From the NCBI RefSeq assembly GCF_022179385.1, contig NZ_BPQS01000001.1:186001-250000 (forward strand): a stretch of DNA of 64,000 nucleotides, read 5' to 3'. This document shows, piece by piece, positions 35,029 to 47,246 of this stretch (position 1 is its first letter; each line of letters opens with the position of its first letter). The notes under the pieces were generated by a model, which was given only the letters and a program-made list of their open reading frames with translations, did not search any database and was not told where the DNA came from. Source of the stretch: Methylobacterium longum. Lineage in GTDB: Bacteria > Pseudomonadota > Alphaproteobacteria > Rhizobiales > Beijerinckiaceae. A program made the position numbers and the translations under genes.

Positions 35029-35709
35029 ATGCCCTATATTGTACCCGATCTATCTGCATTTGAGCGCAAGGTACGATCACAGCTCGGCGAAGACGGTATT
35101 ATAGAAAAAATATCTGAATGCCTGGGGATCAACACGGGCACGTTCTTCGAGTTCGGCATCGGACCAGCCTGGAATCACCCGATCGAGGACGGCCTGGAGG
35201 GCAATTTTGTTCACCTCAGGGAGCAGGGCTGGAAGGGCATCTTCCTCGACGGCGCACAATACCCGCCAAAATACGACGTCAGGCAAGAATTCATTACGCC
35301 ACTCAACATCAATACGCTCTATAGAAAATATGGATTGCCGGACGATCTGGACTTCATGTCGATCGACGTTGACGGCCAGGAACTCTGGATCTGGCTGTCA
35401 CTCCAGGCCAGACCAAAAGTTGTTATACTAGAATACAACGGCGGGATCGGGGCTGACCCGTCAATATCGATTCAATTCGATGTAACGCACAGGTGGGATG
35501 GAACAGTCTATCACGGCGCCAGCCTGCGCGCCCTGGACAAGGTCGCGAAGGACAAAGGGTATACTTTGGTTTGGTCGAACGGTGTCAACGCCGTTTTCAT
35601 CCGAGACGATCGGGTGAGCAATAAGAGCGATTTCGCCTTCGAGCGGCTGTTTGTTCCTTTCACACCTCACGCGCCGGATCCCAAGAATCGCCCGTGGGTG
35701 ACGATCTGA
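35029..35709 (+). CDS. FkbM-like SAM-dependent methyltransferase domain protein
   Basis: The protein has 226 residues. SQLGEDGIIEKISECLGINT, TFFEFGIGPAWNHPIEDGLE and LREQGWKGIFLDG form the N-terminal Rossmann strands, and DFMSIDVDGQELWIWLSL is the strand-4 motif. This is the layout of FkbM-type methyltransferases, often found in polysaccharide loci. The glycine-rich SAM loop is weak (FEFGIG), so activity is uncertain. The gene is AT-richer than its neighbours and stands alone between two non-coding stretches, which suggests transfer. Confidence 0.7.
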   Translation: MPYIVPDLSAFERKVRSQLGEDGIIEKISECLGINTGTFFEFGIGPAWNHPIEDGLEGNFVHLREQGWKGIFLDGAQYPPKYDVRQEFITPLNINTLYRKYGLPDDLDFMSIDVDGQELWIWLSLQARPKVVILEYNGGIGADPSISIQFDVTHRWDGTVYHGASLRALDKVAKDKGYTLVWSNGVNAVFIRDDRVSNKSDFAFERLFVPFTPHAPDPKNRPWVTI

Positions 35710-36232
35710 CCGAACAACACGGGCGGCCAGCTTCATGAGCCGCCCGAGATCGCTCGGACAGGCAGGCCCGCCTGCAGGTCAGACGGTTCGACGTCACCGG
35801 AAGCAGGCGGACGAGGACCAGGACAGGCGGCGAAGCGCGCTCTGCCGGACGCGACCGTGTCGTCCACGCCCGCGTCCGGCACACAGGCAGGAATGCCCGG
35901 CGGGGAGCGGTCCCGGCGGCTCGAGCTTTTGCGACCCATGCCACCTCGGGCCAAGGGGGAACCGGCGGAGGCTCGTCATCCGGCGCTCGCCCGCGGCCGG
36001 TGCTAAGGGACGGGGATGCGTCACGCGACCATCACGGCCGCAAGCGCGCCCGGGTCGATCGCCGACCATGCCGGGGTGACGCGCATCTGTCGGCATGCCG
36101 ATCCCGACGCCGGCACATGGCCAATCGCGTCAGATCGTCGGACACACCCCGCCGACGCGGCAGGTCGTTCGATGATGCCGGATGTGCCGGTACGGCGATT
36201 GGTGGGGATTCGAGCCGAGCGCTCGACGGGAA
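35710..36232. other. Intergenic region before tRNA-Asp, no gene seen
   Basis: About 520 bp of GC-rich sequence. The short overlapping frames on both strands look like chance frames. No hairpin with a T-run was noticed. Confidence 0.5.
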
Positions 36233-36309
36233 TGGCGCGGGCGACGGGGCTCGAACCCGCGACCTCCGGCGTGACAGGCCGGCACTCTAACCAACTGAGC
36301 TACGCCCGC
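36233..36309 (-). tRNA. tRNA-Asp (GTC anticodon)
   Basis: On the minus strand the sequence gives acceptor GCGGGCG pairing with CGCCCGC, D-arm AGCTCAGTTGGTTAGAG, anticodon loop CTGTCAC (anticodon GTC) and T-arm GGGTTCGAGCCC, ending with encoded CCA (36233-36235). Length 77. Confidence 0.95.
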
Positions 36310-36635
36310 ACGGCGTGGTCGCCTCGAAGGGGCGTTTCGCCCGGCGACGGGGCGGGGTTTATGGGCCGCTACGGGACCTGTCAAGCGCATCCGGTGCGGA
36401 TTCGCCGGCCTCGGGGCTCATGAGCCTGCGCGCTTCCGTCGTGTTGCAGGCAGGCCGCCCATTCCCATCTCAGGGAAGCGCTGACAGCGCGCATTGTGCG
36501 ACGCGACAAGCCATTGTCATGGGGCGGCGGCTCGACTAAGCCTCCGGCCGCGCGCATCCTGGCATAAGAACAATTCCACGGGCGAGTCCGGATCGGCGTC
36601 GCACCGCGGTTTTCTACGTCTCGCGAGGCCCTGGC
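36310..36635. other. Non-coding leader upstream of the nuo operon
   Basis: About 325 bp between tRNA-Asp and nuoA. The operon promoter should lie here. No box pair stands out to me, and no gene is supported. Confidence 0.5.
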
Positions 36636-37001
36636 ATGACCGGATTGTTGGCGGATTACCTGCCGCTCATCGTGTTCATCGGCGTGGCGCTGTTCATCGC
36701 AACGGCCCTGCTGGTGGTGCCCTTCATCGTGGCCTTCAAGAATCCCGATCCGGAGAAGCTTTCGGCCTACGAATGCGGGTTCAACGCCTTCGACGACGCC
36801 CGCATGAAGTTCGACGTGCGCTTCTACCTCGTCGCGATCCTGTTCATCATCTTCGACCTTGAGGTCGCGTTCCTGTTTCCCTGGGCGATCACCTTCGGGG
36901 ACCTGGGCTGGTTCGGCTTCTGGTCGATGATCGTCTTCCTCGGCGTGCTGACCGTCGGTTTCGTCTACGAGTGGCGCAAGGGCGCCCTCGAGTGGGATTG
37001 A
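36636..37001 (+). CDS. nuoA: NADH-quinone oxidoreductase subunit A
   Basis: The 121-residue protein has three membrane helices (about 10-32, 65-88 and 93-113). Conserved loop [20 protein letters not shown] lies between helices 1 and 2; in the mitochondrial homologue ND3 the equivalent Cys reports the active/deactive state. [20 protein letters not shown] is the family signature. First gene of the complex I operon; it sits in the membrane arm next to the quinone site. Confidence 0.97.
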   Translation: MTGLLADYLPLIVFIGVALFIATALLVVPFIVAFKNPDPEKLSAYECGFNAFDDARMKFDVRFYLVAILFIIFDLEVAFLFPWAITFGDLGWFGFWSMIVFLGVLTVGFVYEWRKGALEWD

Positions 37002-37041
37002 ACCCCGTCAGCCCCCGCCCGCACCGGACCCTGAGTCGCCG

Positions 37042-37629
37042 ATGGCCCTGATCACCGATACGAACCGCGCCCCCGCGATCGCGCCCCAGCCGAAGGGGAT
37101 CATCGATCCCAACACCGGCCGCCCGATCGGCGCGGACGATCCGACCTTCCTGTCGATCAGCGACGAGCTGGCCGACCGGGGCTTCCTGCTCACGACCACG
37201 GACGAGCTGATCAACTGGGCCCGCACCGGCTCGCTGATGTGGATGACCTTCGGCCTCGCCTGCTGCGCGGTCGAGATGATGCAGATGTCGATGCCGCGCT
37301 ACGATTGCGAGCGGTTCGGCTTCGCGCCCCGCGGCTCGCCCCGCCAGTCCGACGTGATGATCGTGGCCGGCACGCTCACCAACAAGATGGCCCCGGCGCT
37401 GCGCAAGGTCTACGACCAGATGCCCGAGCCGCGCTACGTCATCTCGATGGGCTCCTGCGCCAACGGCGGCGGCTACTATCACTATTCCTACTCGGTGGTC
37501 CGCGGCTGCGACCGGGTGGTGCCGGTGGACATCTACGTGCCCGGCTGCCCGCCCACCGCCGAGGCGCTGCTCTACGGCGTGCTGCTGCTGCAGAAGAAGA
37601 TCCGCCGGACCGGTACGATCGAGCGCTGA
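37042..37629 (+). CDS. nuoB: NADH-quinone oxidoreductase subunit B
   Basis: The 195-residue peripheral-arm subunit carries the terminal 4Fe-4S cluster N2. Ligands are in [12 protein letters not shown] (adjacent Cys pair), [20 protein letters not shown], and [15 protein letters not shown]2 passes electrons to ubiquinone at the NuoB/NuoD interface. It follows nuoA by 40 bp and precedes nuoC by 9 bp. Confidence 0.97.
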   Translation: MALITDTNRAPAIAPQPKGIIDPNTGRPIGADDPTFLSISDELADRGFLLTTTDELINWARTGSLMWMTFGLACCAVEMMQMSMPRYDCERFGFAPRGSPRQSDVMIVAGTLTNKMAPALRKVYDQMPEPRYVISMGSCANGGGYYHYSYSVVRGCDRVVPVDIYVPGCPPTAEALLYGVLLLQKKIRRTGTIER

Positions 37630-37638
37630 GGAGCGGCC

Positions 37639-38286
37639 ATGACGAACGGCATCTCGATCCTTCCCCACACCCAGCCTGTCTACGGCGACGACGCCGTCGC
37701 GGCCCTGGCCGAGCGGGTCGTCGGCGCGCTGGGACCGGCGGTGGTGTCGCACGCCATCGCGTTCGGCGAGCTGACGCTGGTGGTCCAGGCCTCCGACATC
37801 GTCTACGCGCTGACCTACCTGCGCGACGACCCGTCCTGCGCGTTCCGCAACTTCATCGACATCTGCGGCGTGGATTATCCGCAGCGCGAGAAGCGCTTCG
37901 ACGTGGTCTATCACCTGCTCTCCCTGCGTCATAACCTTCGCATCCGCGTGAAGGCGCAGACCGACGAGGTGACGCCCGTCCCCTCGGTGATCGAGGTGTT
38001 CCCGGCGGCCAACTGGTACGAGCGCGAGACCTACGACCTCTACGGGATCCTGTTCTCGGGGCATCCCGACCTGCGCCGCCTGCTCACCGATTACGGCTTC
38101 GAGGGGCACCCGCTGCGCAAGGACTTCCCGCTCACCGGCTTCGTCGAGGTCCGCTACGACCAAGATGAGGCCCGGGTGGTCTACGAGCCGGTGCAGCTCA
38201 CGCAGGAATTCCGGAACTTCGATTTCCTCTCGCCCTGGGAGGGCACCGATTACGTGCTCCCGGGCGACGAGAAGAAGTCGGCCTGA
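37639..38286 (+). CDS. nuoC: NADH-quinone oxidoreductase subunit C
   Basis: The 215-residue subunit of the connecting module has no cofactor. Signature segments are [20 protein letters not shown] and [16 protein letters not shown] (the NuoC 30-kDa motif). Separate from nuoD, unlike the fused nuoCD of enterobacteria. GAGGAGC lies before the ATG. Confidence 0.97.
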   Translation: MTNGISILPHTQPVYGDDAVAALAERVVGALGPAVVSHAIAFGELTLVVQASDIVYALTYLRDDPSCAFRNFIDICGVDYPQREKRFDVVYHLLSLRHNLRIRVKAQTDEVTPVPSVIEVFPAANWYERETYDLYGILFSGHPDLRRLLTDYGFEGHPLRKDFPLTGFVEVRYDQDEARVVYEPVQLTQEFRNFDFLSPWEGTDYVLPGDEKKSA

Positions 38287-38300
38287 GAAGGGGCCGTCCG

Positions 38301-39491
38301 ATGACCGAACACAACATCCGCAACTTCGCGATCAACTTCGGCCCCCAGCATCCGGCGGCGCACGGCGTCCTGCGCCTCGTGCTGGAACTGGACGGCGAGG
38401 TGGTCGAGCGCGTCGATCCGCATATCGGGCTGCTCCACCGCGGCACTGAGAAGCTCATCGAGTACAAGACCTACCTGCAGGCGACCCCCTATTTCGACCG
38501 GCTCGATTACGTTTCGCCGATGAACCAGGAGCACGCCTTCTGCCTGGCGATCGAGAAGCTCGCCGGCATCGAGGTGCCGCGCCGGGCCAAGCTGATCCGC
38601 ACGCTCTACTGCGAGATCGGCCGGCTCCTGTCGCACCTCCTCAACGTCACCACGCAGGCGATGGACGTCGGCGCTCTCACGCCCCCGCTCTGGGGCTTCG
38701 AGGAGCGCGAGAAGCTGATGATCTTCTACGAGCGGGCCTCCGGCGCCCGGCTCCACGCCAATTACTTCCGCCCCGGCGGCGTCCATCAGGACCTGCCGCC
38801 GAAGCTCATCGACGACATCGAGGCGTTCTGCGACCCGTTCCTGCAGGTGGTCGACGACCTCGACGCCCTCGTCATGGGCAACCGGATCTTCAAGCAGCGC
38901 AACGTCGACATCGGCATCGTGTCGGTGGACGAGGCGATGGAGTGGGGCTTCTCGGGCGTGATGGTCCGGGGCTCGGGCATTCCGTGGGACCTGCGCAAGG
39001 CGCAGCCCTACGAGTGCTACGAGGAGATGGAATTCGACATCCCTGTCGGTAAGAACGGCGACACTTACGACCGTCAGGTGATCCGCATGGAGGAGATGCG
39101 CGAGTCGGTGCGCATCATGAAGCAGTGCATCACCAAGCTGCGCGAGCCCGCCGGTCAGGGTCCGATCGCGGCGCTCGACGGCAAGTTCGCGCCGCCGCCG
39201 CGCCGGGCGATGAAGCGCTCGATGGAAGCGCTCATCCACCACTTCAAGCTCTACACCGAGGGCTTCCACGTGCCCGAGGGTGAGGTCTACGCCGCCGTGG
39301 AAGCGCCCAAGGGCGAGTTCGGCGTCTACCTGGTGTCGGACGGGACCAACAAGCCGTATCGCTGCAAGATCCGCGCGCCGGGCTTCGCGCATCTGCAGGC
39401 GATGGACTGGATGTGCCGCGGCCACCTGCTGGCCGACGTCTCCTGCGTGCTCGGCACGCTCGACATCGTGTTCGGCGAAGTGGATCGGTAA
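38301..39491 (+). CDS. nuoD: NADH-quinone oxidoreductase subunit D
   Basis: The 396-residue 49-kDa subunit forms the quinone-binding pocket with NuoB. It starts [20 protein letters not shown], with the conserved [12 protein letters not shown] loop lining the quinone site. Other signatures are [14 protein letters not shown] and the hydrogenase-like C-terminus DIVFGEVDR. Length is normal for the family. Confidence 0.97.
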   Translation: MTEHNIRNFAINFGPQHPAAHGVLRLVLELDGEVVERVDPHIGLLHRGTEKLIEYKTYLQATPYFDRLDYVSPMNQEHAFCLAIEKLAGIEVPRRAKLIRTLYCEIGRLLSHLLNVTTQAMDVGALTPPLWGFEEREKLMIFYERASGARLHANYFRPGGVHQDLPPKLIDDIEAFCDPFLQVVDDLDALVMGNRIFKQRNVDIGIVSVDEAMEWGFSGVMVRGSGIPWDLRKAQPYECYEEMEFDIPVGKNGDTYDRQVIRMEEMRESVRIMKQCITKLREPAGQGPIAALDGKFAPPPRRAMKRSMEALIHHFKLYTEGFHVPEGEVYAAVEAPKGEFGVYLVSDGTNKPYRCKIRAPGFAHLQAMDWMCRGHLLADVSCVLGTLDIVFGEVDR

Positions 39492-39501
39492 GACAAAAGC
39501 G

Positions 39502-40863
39502 ATGGCAAACCGCAGACTCGCCCCCGCCTCGGACCAGCCCGAGAGCTTCGCGTTCTCGCCCGAGAACGCCGAATGGGCGAAGACCCAGATCGCCAAGTAT
39601 CCGGAAGGACGGCAGGCCTCCGCGGTGATCCCGCTCCTGTGGAAGGCGCAGGAGCAGAACGGCGGCTGGCTGCCGCGCGCCGCCATCGAGGCCGTGGCGG
39701 CCGAACTCGGCATGCCCAACATCCGCGTGCTGGAGGTCGCCACCTTCTACACGATGTTCGCCCTGGAGCCGGTCGGGCGCTTCTGGATCCAGGTCTGCGG
39801 CACGGTCCCGTGCGATTCCTGCGGCGCGCGCGGGCTGAAGGAGATGCTCCAGGCCCGGCTCGGACCGTCGGGGCACGTCTCGGCCGACGGCAACTTCTCC
39901 TGGCTCGAGGTCGAGTGCCTCGGCGCCTGCTGCAACGCCCCGATGGTGCAGATCAACCAGGATTATTACGAGGATCTGACGCCGGAATCCCTCGGCGCGC
40001 TGATGGACGACCTCGCCGCCGGCCGGCCGGTGACGATCGGCTCGCAGACCGGGCGCGTCTCCTCAGAGCCGCTGGGCGGCGCCAACACGCTGACCGACCC
40101 GACGCTCTACGACGGGTCCCGCGTCGGCGCGTGGCGCAAGCGCTTCGAGGAGGCCGGCAAGGCCGAGGATCCGGCCGCCAAGACCAGCGAGGCGGCCTCC
40201 GCGACGCAGCAGGCCGCCGAGAACCCGAAGCCGGCGCGGCCCGATGCCGGCCGGCCGGTGGAACGGACCGTGAGTGACGCCCCGGCCCAGCGCGCGGCCG
40301 ACGGGGAGACGCCCGTGAAGCCCGAGGACCGCGCCGACGCGGCCGAGCGCGGCCGTTCCACCGCCAAGCACGGCGCCGCCCGTCCGGGCGATGCGGACGT
40401 GATCGAGACGCCCGCCAAGCGCGTCGTCGAGGGCGAGCCCGCTGCCGGGGAGCAGGGACATCAGGCTGTGCCGGAGCGCGACGCGGTTCCGCAGCAGCCC
40501 GAGGCCTCGGGCGCCAGCGAGGGCGAGGTCGCCGCCGAGGCCGAGGAGGCCCGCGTTGCCGGTGCCCTCGCGGCCCTGCCGAAGGACGCGAGCCCCGAAC
40601 AGAAGGCCGATGCGGTCGGCAAGCGCCCCGCCGGGCTGGATGCGGCACGCGCCGGCCAGCCGGACGACCTGACGCGCATCAGGGGCATCGGTCCCGGCAA
40701 CAGCCAGCGCCTGAACGCGCTCGGCATCTACCATTTCGACCAGATCGCCGCGTGGAGCCGCGACGAAATCACCTGGGTCGGCACCTACCTCGCGTTCCCT
40801 GGTCGCATCGACCGGGAGGACTGGGTGGGGCAGGCCAAGGCCCTGTCGGCGCCGGCTCAGTGA
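39502..40863 (+). CDS. nuoE: NADH-quinone oxidoreductase subunit E with long C-terminal extension
   Basis: The protein has 453 residues, more than twice the usual 160-220. Residues 15-175 are the thioredoxin-like NuoE domain binding 2Fe-2S cluster N1a, with ligands in CGTVPCDSC and [10 protein letters not shown]. Residues 200-385 are a disordered Ala/Glu/Pro/Lys linker. Residues 390-453 hold a helix-hairpin-helix-like unit ([20 protein letters not shown] and [20 protein letters not shown]). Extended NuoE of this kind occurs in other Rhizobiales. The role of the added domain is unknown; the motif elsewhere binds DNA or protein. Confidence 0.95.
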   Translation: MANRRLAPASDQPESFAFSPENAEWAKTQIAKYPEGRQASAVIPLLWKAQEQNGGWLPRAAIEAVAAELGMPNIRVLEVATFYTMFALEPVGRFWIQVCGTVPCDSCGARGLKEMLQARLGPSGHVSADGNFSWLEVECLGACCNAPMVQINQDYYEDLTPESLGALMDDLAAGRPVTIGSQTGRVSSEPLGGANTLTDPTLYDGSRVGAWRKRFEEAGKAEDPAAKTSEAASATQQAAENPKPARPDAGRPVERTVSDAPAQRAADGETPVKPEDRADAAERGRSTAKHGAARPGDADVIETPAKRVVEGEPAAGEQGHQAVPERDAVPQQPEASGASEGEVAAEAEEARVAGALAALPKDASPEQKADAVGKRPAGLDAARAGQPDDLTRIRGIGPGNSQRLNALGIYHFDQIAAWSRDEITWVGTYLAFPGRIDREDWVGQAKALSAPAQ

Positions 40864-40872
40864 GGACCTGAC

Positions 40873-42174
<1,302 letters not shown>

Positions 42175-42197
42175 AAGCGCCATGCCGTCGTCCAACC

Positions 42198-42345
42198 CGC
42201 AGCCTCAGCCCGAGGTGCTCGCCCCGGTGGTCCTCCGAGGAGGCCTCCGGGGACCGCGCGGCGGGCTGGACATCTCCTTCGAGGCTCGTCTGCGCCTCGC
42301 ACCTCAGGATGAGGGCGTGGGTCGGATCCGGCCTCCCGCGTTTGG
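42198..42345. repeat. Putative dispersed intergenic repeat between nuoF and nuoG
   Basis: The gap contains CTCCTTCGAGGCTCG and GCACCTCAGGATGAGG, an imperfect inverted pair. From memory, sequences of the form 'CCTCATCCTGAGGTGCGAG...CGAGCCTCGAAGGA' recur between genes in Methylobacterium and Bradyrhizobium, so I read this as such a repeat. A chance 62-codon frame (42182-42370) crosses it and overlaps the nuoG start. No second copy was noticed in this window. Confidence 0.55.
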
Positions 42346-42366
42346 GCCAGTTTACGAGACGATCCG

Positions 42367-44448
42367 ATGACAAAAATTCTCGTCGACGGCACCGAGGTCG
42401 ACGTCCCCGCCGACTACACGCTGCTCCAGGCCTGCGAGGCCGCGGGGGCCGAGATCCCGCGTTTCTGCTTCCACGAGCGCCTGTCGATCGCCGGCAATTG
42501 CCGCATGTGCCTCGTCGAGCTGAAGGGCGCACCGAAGCCTGTGGCGTCCTGCGCCTACGCGGTGAAGGATTGCCGCCCCGGCCCGAACGGCGAGCCGCCG
42601 GAGGTGCTGACGCGCTCGCAGGGCACCAAGAAGGCCCGCGAGGGGGTGATGGAGTTCCTCCTCATCAACCACCCCCTCGACTGCCCGATCTGCGATCAGG
42701 GCGGCCATTGCGACCTGCAGGACCAGGCCATGGCCTACGGGGTCGACTCGACCCGCTACACGGAGAACAAGCGCGCCGTCGAGGAGAAGCACATCGGCCC
42801 GCTGGTGCGGACGGCGATGAACCGCTGCATCCACTGCACCCGCTGCGTGCGCTTCCTCGCGGAGGTCGCGGGGGTGCCCGACCTCGGCGCCATCGGCCGC
42901 GGCGAGGACATGGAGATCACCAGCTACCTTGAGCAGTCGATGGCCTCGGAGCTCCAGGGCAACGTCGCCGACCTCTGCCCGGTGGGCGCCCTCGTGCACC
43001 GGCCGCAGAGCTACAACATCCGCCCCTGGGAGCTGAACAAGACCGAGTCGGTCGACGTGATGGACGCGGTCGGCTCGTCCATCCGCATCGACACGCGGGG
43101 CCGCGAGGTCATGCAGATCGAGCCGCGGATCAGCGAGGAGATCAACGAGGAGTGGATCTCCGACAAGACTCGCTACCACATCGACGGGCTGCGGATGCAG
43201 CGCCTCGACCGACCGTACCTGCGCGAGAACGGCCGCCTGCGGCCGGCCTCCTGGGGTGAGGCCTTCCAGGCCATCGCCGCCAAGGTGAAGGGCGCGGATC
43301 CGAAGCGCTTCGGCGCAGTCGTCGGCGACCTCGCGGGCGTCGAGGAGATCTTCGCCTTGCGCGAGCTGATGCGGAGTGTCGGTTCGCCCAACCTCGACTG
43401 CCGCCAGACCGATGCCGGCCTCGACCCGGCTTTCGGCCGCGCCTCCTACATCTTCAACCCGACGATCCCCGGCATCGAGGCCGCGGACGCGATCCTGATC
43501 GTCGGCGCCAACCCGCGCACCGAAGCCTCGCTGCTGAACGTCCGCATCCGCAAGCGCTGGCGCATGGCACCGCTGGCGGTGGGCGTGATCGGCGAGCCGG
43601 TCGACCTCACCTATCCGAGCCACTACATCGGCGCCGGCCCCGATTCGCTCGCGGGCCTCGCCCGCGGCGAGCACAGCTTCCTGGAGGTGCTCAAGGAGGC
43701 CAAGGTGCCGATGGTCATCGTCGGCGCCAACGTCGCCCCCGGCATCCTGGCCGCCGCCGCGTCCCTGGCGAAGGCGATCGGCGCGGTCTCGGCCGAGTGG
43801 AACGGCTTCGGGGTGCTGCACACCGCCGCCGCCCGGGTCGGGGCGCTGGATCTCGGCTTCGTGCCGGGGGAGGGCGGCCTCACCTTCGCGCAGATGCTGG
43901 AACCGGGCGCGCTGGACGTCCTGTTCAACCTCGGGGCCGACGAGCGCGACGTGCCGCCGGGCGCCTTCATGATCTACCAGGGCACCCACGGCGACCGCGG
44001 CGCCGCCCGCGCCGACGTGATCCTGCCGGCCGCCGCCTACAGCGAGAAGTCGGCGACCTGGGTGAACACGGAAGGCCGGGTGCAGATGGGCAACCGCGCC
44101 GCCTTCCCGCCGGGGGACGCTCGGGAGGATTGGGCGATCCTGCGCGCCCTGTCGGACGTGCTGGGCCACCGCCTGCCCTTCGACTCGCTCACTGCCCTTC
44201 GTCGGGCGCTCTACGCCGCCCACCCGCACTTCGCGGCGGTCGGAGCCGTCGAGGCCGGCACCGTCGCGGAGGCGGTGGAGAAGCTCGCCGGACTCGGCGG
44301 CACGGCGGGCGGACCGGCTTTCGCGTCGCCGATCACCGACTTCTACCTGACCAACCCGATCACCCGCGCCTCGCGGATCCTCGCCGAGTGCTCGCGCCTC
44401 GCCCGCGAACGCGCCGCCGAGGCGCGGCCGCTCGCGGCGGCCGAGTAG
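42367..44448 (+). CDS. nuoG: NADH-quinone oxidoreductase subunit G
   Basis: The 693-residue subunit carries three iron-sulfur clusters in its N-terminal 230 residues: 2Fe-2S N1b ([17 protein letters not shown]), N5 with a His ligand ([18 protein letters not shown]) and N4 ([13 protein letters not shown]). The rest is a molybdopterin-oxidoreductase-like domain without cofactor, with [15 protein letters not shown] and [17 protein letters not shown]. Start ATG 42367 gives [20 protein letters not shown]. Confidence 0.96.
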   Translation: MTKILVDGTEVDVPADYTLLQACEAAGAEIPRFCFHERLSIAGNCRMCLVELKGAPKPVASCAYAVKDCRPGPNGEPPEVLTRSQGTKKAREGVMEFLLINHPLDCPICDQGGHCDLQDQAMAYGVDSTRYTENKRAVEEKHIGPLVRTAMNRCIHCTRCVRFLAEVAGVPDLGAIGRGEDMEITSYLEQSMASELQGNVADLCPVGALVHRPQSYNIRPWELNKTESVDVMDAVGSSIRIDTRGREVMQIEPRISEEINEEWISDKTRYHIDGLRMQRLDRPYLRENGRLRPASWGEAFQAIAAKVKGADPKRFGAVVGDLAGVEEIFALRELMRSVGSPNLDCRQTDAGLDPAFGRASYIFNPTIPGIEAADAILIVGANPRTEASLLNVRIRKRWRMAPLAVGVIGEPVDLTYPSHYIGAGPDSLAGLARGEHSFLEVLKEAKVPMVIVGANVAPGILAAAASLAKAIGAVSAEWNGFGVLHTAAARVGALDLGFVPGEGGLTFAQMLEPGALDVLFNLGADERDVPPGAFMIYQGTHGDRGAARADVILPAAAYSEKSATWVNTEGRVQMGNRAAFPPGDAREDWAILRALSDVLGHRLPFDSLTALRRALYAAHPHFAAVGAVEAGTVAEAVEKLAGLGGTAGGPAFASPITDFYLTNPITRASRILAECSRLARERAAEARPLAAAE

Positions 44449-44461
44449 GAGCTCCAGACCG

Positions 44462-45484
44462 ATGACGTCGCTCGAAATCCTCGGGACCGTGCTCCTGATC
44501 GCGCTGAAGAGCTTCGTGCTCCTCGCCGCGCTCCTCGTGTTCATCGCCTACGCACTGCTCGCCGACCGGAAGATCTGGGCGGCGGTGCAGCTCCGCCGCG
44601 GCCCCAACGTGGTCGGGCCGTTCGGCCTGTTCCAGTCCTTCGCCGACCTGCTCAAGTTCGTCCTGAAGGAGCCGGTCATCCCGGCGGGCGCCAACAAGGC
44701 GATCTACCTGCTGGCGCCGCTGGTCTTCGCGATGCTGGCCCTGTCGAGCTGGGCGGTGATCCCGCTGGCCGACGGCTGGGCGATCGCCGACATCAACGTC
44801 GGCATCACCTACATCTTCGCGATCTCGTCGCTCGGCGTCTACGGCGTCATCATGGGCGGCTGGGCGTCGAACTCGAAATACGCGTTCCTCGGCGCGCTCC
44901 GCTCGGCGGCGCAGATGATTTCCTACGAGGTGTCGCTGGGCTTCGTGATCATCTGCGTGCTGCTCTGCGCCGGCTCGCTCAACCTCTCGCGCATCGTGAT
45001 GGCGCAGGACACCAGCCTCGGCATCTTCGGCTGGTACTGGCTGTGGCTGTTCCCGATGTTCGTGGTGTTCTTCGTCTCGGCGCTGGCCGAGACCAACCGC
45101 CCGCCCTTCGACCTGCCGGAGGCGGAGTCGGAGCTCGTGGCCGGCTACATGGTCGAGTATTCCTCGACCCCGTACCTGCTGTTCATGCTGGGCGAGTACG
45201 TCGCCATCATGAGCATGTGCGCGCTGGGCACGATCCTGTTCATGGGCGGCTGGCTGTCGCCGATCCCATTCGCGCCCTTCACCTGGGTGCCGGGCGTGAT
45301 CTGGTTCACGCTGAAGGCCAGCTTCCTGTTCTTCCTGTTCGCGATGGTGAAGTCGATCGTGCCGCGCTACCGCTACGATCAGCTCATGCGTCTCGGCTGG
45401 AAGGTCTTCCTGCCTATTTCGCTCGTCTCGGTGGTGGTCGTGGCCTTCGTGTTGAAGCTCACCGGCCTGGCCCCGGGCGCCTGA
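44462..45484 (+). CDS. nuoH: NADH-quinone oxidoreductase subunit H
   Basis: The 340-residue membrane protein has eight or nine helices. It joins membrane and peripheral arms and forms part of the quinone channel. Signatures are [40 protein letters not shown] and [20 protein letters not shown], the last holding the acidic residues of the E-channel. It starts 13 bp after nuoG. Confidence 0.97.
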   Translation: MTSLEILGTVLLIALKSFVLLAALLVFIAYALLADRKIWAAVQLRRGPNVVGPFGLFQSFADLLKFVLKEPVIPAGANKAIYLLAPLVFAMLALSSWAVIPLADGWAIADINVGITYIFAISSLGVYGVIMGGWASNSKYAFLGALRSAAQMISYEVSLGFVIICVLLCAGSLNLSRIVMAQDTSLGIFGWYWLWLFPMFVVFFVSALAETNRPPFDLPEAESELVAGYMVEYSSTPYLLFMLGEYVAIMSMCALGTILFMGGWLSPIPFAPFTWVPGVIWFTLKASFLFFLFAMVKSIVPRYRYDQLMRLGWKVFLPISLVSVVVVAFVLKLTGLAPGA

Positions 45485-45507
45485 CGCACGGAACCGGAGA
45501 TCGCGGC

Positions 45508-45996
45508 ATGAAGCTCGATCAGATTGCGAAAAGCCTCCTGCTGAAGGAGTTCGTGTCGGGGATGGTCCTCGGCATGCGCTACTTCTTCAAGCCGAAGGCC
45601 ACGATCAACTACCCGTTCGAGATGGGCCATCGCGGTCCGCGCTTCCGCGGGGAGCATGCCCTGCGCCGTTATCCCAACGGCGAGGAGCGCTGCATCGCCT
45701 GCAAGCTCTGCGAGGCGATCTGCCCGGCCCAGGCGATCACCATCGAGGCGGGACCGCGCCGCAACGACGGCACCCGCCGCACGACGCGCTACGACATCGA
45801 CATGGTGAAATGCATCTACTGCGGCATGTGCCAGGAGGCCTGCCCGGTGGACGCCATCGTGGAAGGCCCGAACTTCGAATTCTCGGTCGAGACCCGGGAG
45901 GAGCTGCTGTACGACAAGCAGAAGCTCCTGCTGAACGGCGACCGCTGGGAGCGCGAGATCGCCCGCAACATCGCGATGGACGCACCCTATCGCTGA
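45508..45996 (+). CDS. nuoI: NADH-quinone oxidoreductase subunit I
   Basis: The 162-residue ferredoxin-like subunit has two 4Fe-4S motifs, [12 protein letters not shown] and [12 protein letters not shown] (clusters N6a and N6b), which carry electrons to N2. ATG 45508 gives [19 protein letters not shown]. Typical length for alphaproteobacteria and mitochondrial TYKY. The 222-bp gap to nuoJ contains a palindromic repeat. Confidence 0.97.
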   Translation: MKLDQIAKSLLLKEFVSGMVLGMRYFFKPKATINYPFEMGHRGPRFRGEHALRRYPNGEERCIACKLCEAICPAQAITIEAGPRRNDGTRRTTRYDIDMVKCIYCGMCQEACPVDAIVEGPNFEFSVETREELLYDKQKLLLNGDRWEREIARNIAMDAPYR

Positions 45997-46051
45997 GACA
46001 TCGTCCCGACGGGCGGCCGCCGCCCCTCGAAGGAAGATGATGCAGTATCAA

Positions 46052-46102
46052 GGCTCTAGAGCATCGTACCGGTTCCGGTTTCCGGCGCGATGCTCTAGAG
46101 CC
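46052..46102. repeat. Palindromic repeat between nuoI and nuoJ
   Basis: GGCTCTAGAGCATCG at 46052-46066 faces its perfect complement CGATGCTCTAGAGCC at 46088-46102 across a 21-base loop. The half-arm GCTCTAGAGC is itself palindromic. From memory this is the form of a common Rhizobiales intergenic palindrome. It has no T-run. It could act as an RNA processing or stabilising hairpin inside the nuo transcript. Confidence 0.85.
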
Positions 46103-46218
46103 ATGTCGGGGACGCTGTTGTGCCCCCGCCGACCGGGTTCTATAGACGGGCCGCCCGCTGCGAACCGTCTCAACGCACGGCAGAAGGGGCCGCTTCGGCG
46201 GCCGATCCCGACCAGCGC

Positions 46219-46839
46219 ATGACCGCAGCAGCCGCATTCTTCTACCTGTTCGCGAGCATCACGGTCGCGTCGGGCTTCATGGTGATCGCCTCGCGCAATC
46301 CCGTCGCCTCGGTGCTGTTCCTGATCCTCGCCTTCGTGAACGCAGCCGGGCTCTTCGTCCTGATGGGCGCCGAGTTCCTCGCGATGATCCTCGTGGTCGT
46401 CTACGTGGGCGCGGTGGCGGTGCTGTTCCTGTTCGTGGTGATGATGCTCGACGTCGATTTCGCCGAATTGCGTCAGGGCTTCCAGCAATACCTGCCGGTT
46501 GGCGGCCTGATCGGGGCGATCTTCCTGGTCGAACTGCTGCTGGTGGTGGGCTCGTGGAGCATCGATCCGGGCCTCGTCCAGGCGCCCCTCGGCAACGTCG
46601 CGGCCGCCGAGAACCTCACCAACGCCCAGGCTCTGGGCCGGGTGATCTACACCGAATACGCCTACTTCTTTCAGCTCGCCGGCCTGATCCTGCTGGTGGC
46701 CATGATCGGCGCGATCGTGCTGACGCTCCGCGACCGGCCGGGCGTCAAGCGCCAGAACATCGCGGTCCAGAACGCCCGCACCCAGGCCATGGCGGTGGAG
46801 ACCCGCAAGGTCCCGTCGCGCCAGGGTGTCGAGGTCTGA
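46219..46839 (+). CDS. nuoJ: NADH-quinone oxidoreductase subunit J
   Basis: The 206-residue protein has five membrane helices, with [20 protein letters not shown] carrying the pi-bulge helix 3 of the family (ND6 homologue). ATG 46219 starts [20 protein letters not shown]; the longer open frame from 46120 starts in the intergenic repeat region. The C-terminal tail is polar. Confidence 0.95.
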   Translation: MTAAAAFFYLFASITVASGFMVIASRNPVASVLFLILAFVNAAGLFVLMGAEFLAMILVVVYVGAVAVLFLFVVMMLDVDFAELRQGFQQYLPVGGLIGAIFLVELLLVVGSWSIDPGLVQAPLGNVAAAENLTNAQALGRVIYTEYAYFFQLAGLILLVAMIGAIVLTLRDRPGVKRQNIAVQNARTQAMAVETRKVPSRQGVEV

Positions 46840-46861
46840 TGGCCGCCGGAGGAATCGAACG

Positions 46862-47167
46862 ATGATCGGCCTGAGCCACTACCTCACCGTCGCGGCGATC
46901 CTGTTCACGCTCGGCGTGCTCGGCATCTTCATCAACCGCAAGAACATCATCGTCATCCTGATGTCGGTCGAGCTGATCCTGCTCTCGGTCAACATCAATC
47001 TCGTCGCCTTCTCGACGCAGCTCAACGACATCACCGGACAGGTCTTCGCCCTGTTCGTGCTGACCGTCGCGGCCGCCGAATCGGCGATCGGCCTCGCCAT
47101 CCTGGTGGTGTTCTTCCGCAACCGCGGCTCCATCGCGGTGGAGGACGTGAGCATGATGAAGGGCTAG
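46862..47167 (+). CDS. nuoK: NADH-quinone oxidoreductase subunit K
   Basis: The 101-residue antiporter-like small subunit (ND4L homologue) has three membrane helices. Its two buried Glu residues lie in [19 protein letters not shown] and [18 protein letters not shown] and belong to the proton path. ATG 46862 follows GGAGGAATCGAACG. Confidence 0.97.
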   Translation: MIGLSHYLTVAAILFTLGVLGIFINRKNIIVILMSVELILLSVNINLVAFSTQLNDITGQVFALFVLTVAAAESAIGLAILVVFFRNRGSIAVEDVSMMKG

Positions 47168-47246
47168 GGCCTCCTTCCCCGCCGCCCCGATTCACATCCG
47201 GACGCCGCCTGAACGGCCGGCCCGGAGGACGGACTGCAAGAGAGCG

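Noticed and set aside
42182-42370. 62-codon frame between nuoF and nuoG
   Set aside because: It lies across a presumed intergenic repeat, overlaps the nuoG start and has no protein-like composition.
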